Shown here one piece after another: positions 9,472 through 20,700 of a stretch of 64,000 nt of DNA (the stretch's first letter is position 1; each line of letters starts with the position of its first letter). Where the stretch lies: NCBI GenBank assembly GCA_024195265.1, contig JAJLRJ010000004.1, positions 2,800,159 to 2,864,158 of the forward strand. Reading direction: 5' to 3'. The position numbers and the translations under genes were made by a program. The notes below the pieces were generated by a model. The model ran no database searches. It was not told where the DNA came from and saw only the letters and a program-made list of their open reading frames with translations. Source of the DNA: Dendrophyllia cribrosa (Eukaryota > Cnidaria > Anthozoa > Scleractinia > Dendrophylliidae).

Positions 9472-9838
9472 TTAAAGTTCTTTATTTCGTTGGCGCTGGC
9501 AGATTACGGCCGGTTTCCCTCGGTCGCAATTCCATTGCCAGCGGGACGGTACAGTCGATCGATTATAAAATTCATGTACAAAGTCTACAAATCGACGCGA
9601 ATACACCTGTATTAAAAAATTGAGTGTTTGGTGTAAACGTTCGTTATCTTTCCTACAAATGTATGAAGCCAGAAAGGCGATAAGAATATAGATTCTTGTT
9701 TTCGCCGTTCCTGTGAACGGAGAAGATTCAACAGAACAACTTGATATTGCTTTTATCATGATGTCGGATGTTGTGAAATCGACATCTCTTAAGCCTTTTG
9801 TTTCATTGCCTCCTTGGAGAATATCACTGATATAGAGT
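9472..9838 (-). CDS. unrecognised open frame, possibly an exon or relic
   Basis: A minus-strand frame runs about 120 codons between stops. Its middle has a balanced, protein-like composition (for example DVDFTTSDIMIKAISSC and NERLHQTLNFLIQVYSRRF). I recognise no domain. It lies between the palindromic repeat and COPB2, on the COPB2 strand, but does not resemble any part of COPB2 that I know. Confidence 0.2.
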
Positions 9839-11318
9839 TAAACAATACCATAACAATAGAAATTAGCCACTATTGTTTGTAACCGAGGTATTACCGCGTA
9901 TGTTTCTCCACGGTGCTTCGGTCGCTTTCGTCCTTTCCGCGGTTGCAGTTTTGTCCCACTAATAGTTTCGAGCGGTACTGTAACGATCTTTCAAGTCAAG
10001 TTTGCCATTAATTATTTTGTAACTTTGAAATTCTATGCTAGACTAAATTTGTAACTCTAAAATGGGAATTGTTGCGGGAAAATCGTGCGCTTTGACATCC
10101 GCTCACCGCGATTTTGTTATGAAGAATTTCATGCCACTGCTCAGATCAGATGGTCGACGATAAAGCTGAATAAAGTAAGTCCTACAGCCGATATAACGAT
10201 GTCTTTGCTTATTTCCACATGAAATTTATCTTATGGGGCTTTTGTTCGTATTTTTACGGCCGTTTATAGAAGTGACAAAATTGACCGTGCTGACAGATGC
10301 GGGTCACCGCAGCGCCTTCAAATTGTCGCTCAAAATATCAAGTGTTTTTTTCCCTCAACAAAATCCCTAAACGAAATAGAAACCTTAACCCAGTGTACCC
10401 GGGCTAGTCGATATTCGGTGAGTCTCAGTGGTGGATAATTGTTACGTACAAACCTTTACGGTTTCCAACTCGGCACGAGCGAAATAACAAGTTCAGGGCA
10501 TTTCCCGAGAATCTGACTCTGCTGACTCTACTAATTTGGCAATAGCTATTGAAATCATCAAGTTCACAGTTTTCAGAGGGCTTATAAATTTTGTTTTTAG
10601 TCATGACGGATATTGTAGCATTTGTAACTTCCGAACATGAAAAGATATATGATCCATGCCCACGTCTGTGAAACCTGGCGAAGCATCAGGTGTGGAGTTG
10701 TGTTTGTGGATAGCTTTTTATTAAAGAGTGAGATCTGGTCGCAAATGGGCATTTTGCAAAAACTTCCTAGCTTGCTGCAACAGCATGGTCCTCAATAAAA
10801 TATGAGAAAAGTTTCTTTTTATTTGACGCAGGATTTGAAGAACATTGTTTTCGAATAGCGAAACATCGAGTGTTATGAATCAGCTCTAATTCAGTGGTTG
10901 TAACTCCGCCGAGATCGCTCGGCGGTTTCGCTTTACTATACAGAAAAATAGCCAAACATAAATAGAACATAAATACACAATTACCTCAAGATAGTTTTGA
11001 ATTACTACACCAATGATACTTGTGAGAGAAATCAATATTTGCAATTATGTTCTTCTGGCCGTGGAAAATGCGTTCTTGCTATTAAATTGATGCCCGGCCG
11101 AACGTTTACCGTTTATTACAGCAGGTAAGCCGATGCCGATTTGCCAAAATTTGACCTTGAACATTTTGCACTTCGGTGTTATTTTCGAGGCCAAAAACGC
11201 CAAAGTTCAGCTGGAAAAGCGTCCAAAAATGGTATTCATGAAACAGCAATTTTGCTTTCGTAACATGTTGCCTTGATTTTGATCTTGCGGTTGGCTGTAT
11301 AAACTATCTTCGCCTTCT
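9839..11318. other. non-coding region; one perfect GC-rich hairpin
   Basis: I see no supported gene. A perfect 8-bp stem with a 4-base loop, CCGCCGAG-ATCG-CTCGGCGG, lies at 10906-10925. A sequence related to the palindrome centre (acgtctgtgaaacctggcga) occurs at about 10662. No exon of the second COPB2 propeller was found here. Confidence 0.5.
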
Positions 11319-11420
11319 GATTGGATAATCGACACGAAAGAATGCGAATTAATTAAAAGTGCTCTCACATGATTGGATAATCGGCACGAAAGAATGCGAA
11401 TTAATTAAAAGTGGTCACAC
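11319..11420 (+). repeat. two-copy tandem repeat, about 51-bp unit
   Basis: Gattggataatcgacacgaa followed by agaatgcgaattaattaaaa and gtg occurs twice in tandem, with one base difference in the first block (cgacac against cggcac). Confidence 0.85.
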
Positions 11421-11596
11421 TTTTGGGCGCCGCACTGTAACGCAATGGCAATCCATCGGTGAGATTTTGGCGAAATATCGCAAGAACAAAGCGGGATATT
11501 TGACAATTATCCTTTACATTTCTTTTTCACAATACTGCACCCTTATAACAATGTAGATGCAATGCCTGATGCAAATTTGGGGAACAGCTGACAAAC

Positions 11597-11739
11597 CTTG
11601 ATAAGAATGCTGCCTTCATCATATCCAAGAGCCACGTTATTTGAACCTTTGAACATAGCCATGCTCCACACTCTTTCCAAGCCATAGTTAAGAGTGCTCT
11701 CCAAACGGTATGTGTTAGCTTGCCAAATGCGAACAGTGC
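11597..11739 (-). CDS. COPB2: COPB2 exon 11, WD40 blade 7; last COPB2 exon in the window
   Basis: Acceptor attgcag, donor GTTTGT. It encodes [40 protein letters not shown] and DEGSILIK, ending at about residue 298, the end of the first propeller. The expected next segment (LGREEPA-like) is not found downstream on this strand. Confidence 0.95.
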
Positions 11740-14700
11740 CTGCAATGTACAGGAAATACATGTACTTCAGTACGACTGGCAGTTTTTCCCTTATAAGCAT
11801 TTGAATCACAAAGAACCATCCATGGATCTCTTCTTTGTTCTAAATATTACAGTACACTGTATGACAGGTTCACTGTAGGTTTAATCCTGCTTCTCTTAAA
11901 GCAGAAGTCCATCAAATAAGAAACTCTACACATCTACGCTACTGAATATAAACACCAATGGAAACAAGTCCCAATAAATACATGCTTCGTAGAAATCCCC
12001 CTGAACATAGTGATTATGCTTCACAGGTCATTACATTATGCACTTGTCTGTCAAATACAGGTACATGTACCCTTAGAACTCTTTACATACCATCTTCTGA
12101 ACCAGTCAAGATGATGGGCAACTCTGGGTGAAATCCAACACAGGATATATTCTGGGCATGCCCTTCAAGGGTTTGCACACAGGTTTTGTTCTGCAACAAG
12201 AAAAACAACTTTTAACATTTTTTTTATAAACTTTATGACAAAAAGAATTTGTAATAATTATTGCAAGAGTCTAAAATCTTCATTTAAAAAAGCTACTTTG
12301 CTGGTTTAAATCTGAAAACAAAAAAGAGAGAAAACCTACCTGTACATGTACAATGCACATGTGCATACGGTAAATGTATATACAGTGGAACCCCGCCTTA
12401 CGGTCACCTCGTTAATACGGTCACCTCGTTAATACGGTCACCTCGTTATTACGGTCACTTCTTTTTGTCCCGGCGAAACGTGCACCCATACATTTTCTTA
12501 TAATCAAACCCCGTTAATGCGGCCACCCCGGTACTACGGCCAAATTTTCATGGCCCGTTGGTGACCGTATTAACGGGGTTCCACTGTACATTGTAAAATG
12601 TGGCTGCTCATGAAGTGTCCAGTAGCCCAAGGCAGCTACATGTACATGTAGGCTACTAACAGGCCACATGTTTAACAGACAAAGAAAACCTTACTCTTCG
12701 CACACACATAAGTGATGCATGCATGGTTCTGTAATTAGTAGCTTTTAGGATCCCTGTGATTTTTCTAAGAGCAAAACCTTTACTGCAAGGCATTATTAAA
12801 ATATGGAAAGAAAAAGCAAACCTGGTAATCCCATATTTTGACCAGCCTATCGTCAGCACCAGATATAAGATATGGCTTCTCTCCTCCATGGAAATAGTCA
12901 ACACAGTTTACTCCCTGGAATATGATCATAATAATTATCTGTTTAATAATTTGTTACAATGTAAAGAGGAAAAAATGCTTTGGCAAGTCTCTGCTTTTTT
13001 TCTGCTAACAGTGCTCTACACATGTACATGACAAATGATGTGATACCATACTGAAATACATGTAAAGATGATGATGATGGTGATGTACATGTTAAGGATT
13101 TACCGTATTTACCCGTGTATTAGTCGATCGCATGAATAAGTCGACCCCCTATTTTTGAGGCCATAAACTAAGTTTTCTTCATTTCTGGGTAAGAATTTTG
13201 TTGAAAACCTTATCTTATATTTCTTAGAATTTTCTTTCAGGTACTATGAATATATGAAAAAATCACAGCAAGTTTTAACATGAAGTTTATTTTCGCACGC
13301 ATGTGAGCGTTTAAGCAGGTTTTAGCAACACGTGTATAAGCGGGCATTTTGTCCATAATTTTTTACATAGGCTTATAAAATCAAACATTCTAATTCAAAA
13401 CGAACCTTTCTAATTGTGGAGGTGGAAAGAAGCTTTGAAGACAGGCAAAACACCAAAGAAGCTCAAGAATCTTTGAAAACGACTTGATAAACAAATTGCC
13501 AAGCTTGCTCGGGGAACTTGGTAACCAAGCTACAAAATCGGTTGAGTACTGGTAACTGATAACTGTACATGCTTACTAAGCCAGGTTACTAAGCAGCAAA
13601 GTTCGAAGCGAGAAAGATGTTTTTCTTCGAGCAGATTTACGGCTTTATTAGCAGGAAATGTCAGCTCTTTATTCCAAGTATTTACAACATTCAGGTTTAT
13701 ATTAAGCGGATAAATCTTAATGCATTTCAACTTGAACTGCTAATTTAAAGACATCGCTAAGCGAAAGGACATCGTAACCTGTACTGTGGTTTATTTAGAA
13801 GTTTGTTAACAAATAAAGACATTATTATTATGCTATTTGTGAATAATTTATTCAACTGGTGCTGGGATCTCAATTTTTGACCCATGTATAAGTCGAGGCC
13901 GATTTTTTGGACTGATTTTTAGGTCGTGAAAGGTCGACTTATACACGGGTAAATACGGTACACTGTTTGTCCTACCTTTTCATGTCCCTCTAGAGTGAAG
14001 TTTGGAGTATTGGAACCAAGTTGCCACACCTGAAAACCAAATCAAAGTTATTCAGTATAACAATGATCTCTCCTCCAATGCATTTTTAGGGGCCATAATT
14101 CACTCCCACTGGGACTAAATGAGCTGTTCTTAACAAAGGTGGCACTTAATAGTCATACAATGTATGACTAACAAACCCTTGGATTGGATTGGATTCTTGG
14201 ATTCCAGATAACTGTAGAATTGAAATTTAAAAATGTTGGGAGGGAGGAGAAACTGAAGTACCCAGAGAAAAATTTCTTTGGTGCAAGGAGGAGAACCAAC
14301 AACAAACTCAAGTTTCCCCCCATGTATGATGCTGAGTCAGGGCGACATTGGTGGGAAGCAAACCCTCTCACCACTACAACATCCCTGCTCCTCACAACTG
14401 ACCCTACAACGCACGTAAAACGTTGATTAAAGAGTACAAAATGTGCTGTGCATGAGCAAGTGTACAATGTATATCATAAGGTACTTTGTTTTTAGTTCAT
14501 ACATGTACCTTGATAGTCCTATCCAGGGAAGCACTGGCAAATTGATTGTTATCCTTTGGGTTGATAACGATCTGCATCACATAGTGGGTGTGTCCCTCAA
14601 ACACTTGACTACACTGCCACTTCTTATCCCAGTCCCACAGCTTAATCAGCATGTCATCTGAGAGTCAGCAACAAAACCAAATGCAAGTTTAGTGCCATCT

Positions 14701-17700
14701 CCAGAAAAATCAATAAATTACAGTTTAACAGACACCTTCTGGGCCACCATTTGGTGTTTGTTATAGAGAACGTCTGAAATACATGTAGCTGGACTAAGCT
14801 GGACACCTTCAGGACCAGCTCCACAGTAGCTGTCTGCCTTGGAGAGGTGTCCACCTTATAGAATTTAGTCACAGATACACGTGAAATTCAGCCAGACCAG
14901 CTAATTGAAGGCTTTCCTGCAAAAGGGCCTATGTCGCTTTTTGGGCCGATTTTCATTTTTTGCAGGATTGAGCTAATTTTTGGCAGACTGACTTGTTTTG
15001 ACATGACAAACATTGTTTCGTAATTTTTTTTGATGATTTGCACCTCATTTTCGAGAAATAACGTTGCAAATAAAGCGCGGCTGCGTCTGTGGAAAGCCAT
15101 GCAATGGTACATTGTACATTGTACTGTTTAACCAGAAACAAAAGAGATTTATTTCTCAAAAACAAGGTGCAAATCAGCAAAAAAATTATAGAACGATGTT
15201 TGTCATGTCAAAACAAGTCAGTCTGCCAAAAATTAGCTCGATCCTGCAAAAAATGAAAATCGGCCCCAAAAAGCTATATAGGCCCTTTTTGCAGGAAAGT
15301 CTTCCATTGTTAGAGAGGTGTCTGCCTTACAGGGGTGTTCGTCTTAAGAGAGTTTACTGTATCGGGGGTTATTTTAATGCATAAATATGAAAAATTATAG
15401 TGTGTATAGTATTGTGGTTTACTTTTTGGGGGGTATGAAAAGTTCAAACCAGTTTCATTTTTATTTTTATTTGTCTCAGATTCATTATTTTACAGCTACA
15501 GTGTATATTACCATAAACTGAGAGAAATGAAATTGAATTAAAACTGGTTTGAAAATTTCTTACCAGAACAAAAGTGAAACCACAACATCTAAAAGATGTA
15601 CTAAAGATTACAAAATTAATTATCCTGGACATTCTGCCCTACTCACCACTGCTGGTAAGAATGTATGGCTGTGATGGATGAACAGCGATTGATCGCAAAT
15701 AATCTGAATGAGCTTCAAATCCATACACCTATCAGAGAGACAACCATGACATGTATGAGCTGAGTGTGAGCAAGACAATTGCCTACAAGTTTAATGTGTA
15801 CATGTAAATATAACACTAACTTAGACCTGAAGGTTGCATGTGTACAACTCGCAGGTGCGGTCTGTCTGTCCAATTGAATTCTTGAGCGGCCAGTCAAGCA
15901 ACAAGCTTATTAGTTTCTTGACTCGACTTGTCTCATCTCGAGAATCAAGACGTGAGGATCGAGATGCACAAGCGACTGTCAACTAACATTTAAGTGGTAC
16001 TGTACATTGTATGGCAGAGACTACACATATGCAACAATAAAATACATGTACATAATATTTTGAGTTTATGTCTGTTTTATTTCAGTACAGTGTACTTATG
16101 TAGATGCATTGGGGGATGAGGGAGGGGGGAGGGGGGGGGGGAGGGGGAGAGAAGAGTTGATTTTTATCTTGAATATTATGATTATTAAAGTGCCCCTGTG
16201 ATCAAATTTTTGATTTTCATTTTTTTACATTTTCGTCTACTATTAGACTTTAATTTGTTACCCATCTTGCCAAATTTCAATTCATTACGTGTAATAAGTA
16301 TTGAAAATCACGCGAAAAGCAACAAAAACTTTGGACTTGTTCTTCATGCAATTTTCTATGCTGATTGTTATTATAATTTCAACCCGTGAGGCATGTTTGA
16401 GTCTTTGACGTCACTTTCTCCCACTTGCAACCAAGCCTTGGAACAAGGTTGATTAATGGCGGCCGTAAATTCTCGGAAATAAATGTTAAAATAAAATGAC
16501 TTCTGATGTTTGTAATGAATTGAAATTTGGCAAGATGAGTAAGAAAGTCTAATAGTACACGAAAATGTAAAGAAATGAAAATCAAAAATTTGATCACAGG
16601 GGCACTTTAAATTTTTCAGGGTCCCAGAAAATTACCTTGACAAATTGGATTCCCTCATTAATATTCTTATAATTACTATTTTTACTTGTACATATTACTT
16701 GTACATGCAAGGACATCACTTGCAAACCTAACTTAGCAGATTGCTAAAAGGTGAAACTTTCAATGCAATGCAATTTACACAATGTTCTACAGGTAGATAA
16801 GGAAGTTGGGACTGGGACATACTGTAATAATAGTTATGCAATTCATTAGGCAAGTCATTTTACCTTCTCCAGAGTGTTGTAATTAAATACCCTCAGCATC
16901 ATGTCATCCTACCGAAACAACAAAACAGCTTGTTTACTTGGCATATATTTGACGACAAGATACAGTGTAATGATCACCAATAAGTACAGTACAAATGTAA
17001 TGTGTAATGAGCAATGCTCAAGTAGGAAAACTGATTTTAATTAATATTTTCCCTTTTTTATATATATTTTTGTGAGAACTGAGAATTTTTGGAGACCCCA
17101 AGAAACTCATTTATCTGAAGATTAAGTAATGATCCACATAAGAAGGATAGCGCTGAACGGCAATGGAATATCAAACACGATGGAATGTCAAGATTTTTCA
17201 TTGTTACAACTAGTGATCTCGTTGGCCTAGACTCAAAAACCGCTAAAAAGTTAAGGTTCAAGGTGCATTTTGTCTAATTTTTTTAAGGTTTCAAGTAATT
17301 TGAGACCCAATCGCACAACATACAATTTTTAAAAGAAATTGTATTTGGGGAACTTCATCAAAGAGGCAAAATTATTAGCTATTGTCTTCTGCTATTCTGA
17401 TTGGTTAAGGTGGCTCGATATAGTATTTTGGTTTCCCTGTATAGTATATTTGGAGGCAAAACAATTAGAGTTATACTTTGCAGATCGTCATCACATTTTA
17501 CCCTGAAATCACGATAATATTACAGTATTAATTTGCCATACATGTATCGAGGTTGGCGTTGCCATGGCAACGCCATTGGGCTTTTAAGTAGGGCCTCAAA
17601 ACAGACATATCTTCAATTATCTTTTAAATTCCACGGTGAATTCTGTTTAAATTTTGCATACGGCCTTCGACCCCTGTGTTCTACCCGAGTACCAACTTTA

Positions 17701-20700
17701 AAAAAAATCTGTCAGAAATTTTAAAGAAAAAACGCGTTTTTTAGAATTCGTTGGTAATTTTTTTCTCTTTTGACAGAATTTTTTGAAAATCGCGTAAAAC
17801 GCACTTTGGATAGAACGAAGTCAACATGCAAAAAATGAAAAAAATTTACCAAGCGGAAGCGGAAGTGTGGACTTCAAAAGTTTCAAATTTCTGAAAATTT
17901 TGACACGACAAGATCGGCAATTACGCATGCGTGGCAGTTGTCACGCCACTCCTCCACGCGGATTTTGTGGTCGATTTGCGGATGTTATTCTTGTTTATTC
18001 ATTTATAGACAAATCTCTTTCGCGCTGTGCAGCTTTTTGTGAGATAGAAACTGTTATCTTTTGGATGAATCGTGTCTAGTAATGGCTGGTACATCACTTG
18101 CCTTCGAAATGATTAACAATTCTGGCTAAAATCGCTGGATGCTTTGTTCCTCGTGGTGTGGATGGAATCGCTGCTGTCGGCGCTCTGCTCAAAATTGCGA
18201 GCCTCTCTAGAGACGCTGTAAGTCCTAGTAGGACAGGCCACTTTCTGCAATTTTTTGTAGGAGGCTTTGCTTTACCAGCCCATTATTACTCTGAGAAAAG
18301 ATGTTATCCCTGAAATTGCACACGCTGGAAGCGTTCGTCTAAAAATACCATGTCTTCGAAAGCGAAGGAGGCGGAATTTACATTGCCGTTGTTTACAATG
18401 ACGGGGATTGAAATAATAATAAATACGCGATGGAGAGCAAAGACATCTTCCAAAGCATCATGTGCTAAAAAGCTCTTCATTAAAAACAGATTTTAAAACC
18501 GATGGAAGATTGCTTCTACAGGGCTTTCCTCCCGGATTGAGCGATTCGGGTGTTTTGACAAGGTGAAGACTGTCGGCGAATAGAATTTTTCATGGATGAA
18601 AGTGTTTCTTTGAACTCATGCCCAACTGATAGGAGCCTCTGCGGAGGAGAGAGCCTAAGACAGCGTAGCAATGTGGGAGTGTCAAAACAAAAGAATTGTG
18701 GCCGATCAAAACACTGTGGCAATTTGCGACAGCATTACTGGAGAGAAAAGTGGTGAAATCGCTCAGTTGAACAATATGCACTGGAACGTTTTCTTTGAGC
18801 AAAGTTTTCTGGCCATTTATCGATTCCACTGACAGTTTGTTAAATCGAGAAGCGTAGTAGCTGATATTGCATTTTGGGAAAATGCACATAGTAATTGTAA
18901 GTGTTTACCTGTTTAGTTATAGCTGCTATTTTATCTAAAGAAGTTGTCTCCGTATCAAAAACTACAAATTGATAATCACTGTAGCCGTGTTGTTGTGTCT
19001 TTTCTTGAACGCCAGATCGAAGATCTCCTAATTTTCTCCTTTGAGTATTTCTGATTTGCTGCTTCATTAAAAGCCATACAACGTCTGCTTCCTTTTTGCT
19101 TTTTATTTCCTCTGGTGGTTCGTGGTTCGTACCTTTTTTGTGCATTTTCTTATCTAATTGATGACGAGAATCGACCATAAATGTCATGCAGTGGGTGGGA
19201 ACTTCGTCGCGCACACGCTCTGTTGCTGTTTGTTCTTATTAGAAGATGAACTGTCTTTCCCAACACATTCTGCATTACCCTTTTAATAGAGTTTAGATTA
19301 AGAAAATACACTGCCCCTAAAAACAGCCCAAAATAAACTCTCTCGTATTCAGAGGAAAATTGCGTCGATGCGGGGCTGAGTTGTCGATCGCGAAACCATT
19401 CTTCACTGCATTCTTGTCAGGGAACTTTAACCGCCCTATTTTCTTTTTCTCGGTAAATCACATTACCACCAAAGAAAGAAGAATGTAAACCTAGCTTGCA
19501 TACACGCGAAAAACACAGTCAACCAGGCCGGCGCAAAAATAAAATTGTGAAAGGAGTGTTGCGGCCATGTTTGTTTATCTTTTTTCTTGCATGACTCAAA
19601 TTTTTAAAAGTCCCGCGGGTAAATTAGAACCCAATCTGCGCGCGCCAAAAAAAAACTATATCGAGCCACCTTAAGCACAAACATTTCCTAAAATTTATTT
19701 GACGCAAATAGATTTTCTTTATTTTTATAATGAAATATAATTATTAACCATCAGCTCCTCCTCTATTCTTGAAATCAAAGAAATTCTATGTGGGAAAGAG
19801 CTAATGCCGCAGAACAATGAAGTTTGCTATCGTTCTTATGTGGAACAATACTTAATACACATACATGTACTGTGTCATGTATGTAGATGCCATTAGCAAT
19901 GAAGTTCATTTCAGATGGCACAAATTACAAGTTGCTCACCTGTACAAATGCATGTGAAAACCTAAACACAGTACAAAAGCTGTTGTACACTACATTAAAC
20001 AGCATCATTTTCAACAACAACAAACAATACTCACAGATCCTGACACCACCCAGTTCTTTCTTGGAACAAATTTGGCAGTACGCACTGCAACAAGAAAAAT
20101 AAAAGTAAAATATTAGTAAAACTACCACTTCGGAATAATTATCTTTTGGATGATGAATGATGAATGAGTAAAGATACATGTATAAGAATTTTAAGAATTA
20201 CAGTAAAGAAAATCATGAGTATATCACACACAATTATCACAGTAACCAGGTTCATATAATGAGACCCTAATTGCACACAAATACATTTGTCCTGCTAACC
20301 AACCCAGCCCAGTTACTGGACTCATACAGTATGAAGAGGCCTTAGAAAGTCGAAAAATTCTACCTGGCAAATCAGTGACTTCAAATGTCTTGACCAACGT
20401 CTGGGATTCATAATTCCACACATGAACATTGCCATTATATAAACTTGCTAACATCCATGGTTCAGTAGGGTGAACATCCACACATTTAACACGGTCAGAA
20501 CGCGCTGAGAGCTTGCGCTGTTGACAAATACATGTAGGTAAACTGTAAGATACTATACAAAGTTTTAACTGCTACATCTACATACACGTACAGTACACGA
20601 ACATGTACATGTATCAACATGCTTATTCAACGAGGTGCAAATACATGTACATGTACATGTAAGTGGCCGTGCATTCTTCAGAGTAAACCAAGTAGCAAAA

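Larger units (their letters stand above)
17407..19670 (-). mobile_element. 2264-bp TTAA-flanked element carrying a decayed exonuclease gene
   Basis: The ends are GGTGGCTCGATATAGT and its exact complement, with TTAA outside each end (17403-17406, 19671-19674). TTAA duplications are typical of piggyBac and Kolobok elements, and I cannot tell which applies. Inside lie a frameshifted DEDDh exonuclease on the minus strand and, near the left end, a perfect palindrome GGCGTTGCCATGGCAACGCC at 17555-17574. No transposase is recognised. It occupies most of the COPB2 intron between exons 4 and 5. Confidence 0.85.

Noticed and set aside
9472..9838. Next exon of COPB2
   Set aside because: The peptide does not match the second propeller or solenoid of beta-prime COP.
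10906..10925. Rho-independent terminator
   Set aside because: The hairpin fits in form but the genome is eukaryotic and no gene ends there.
14184..14467. Overlapping frames on both strands in a COPB2 intron
   Set aside because: They lie in the SINE copy.
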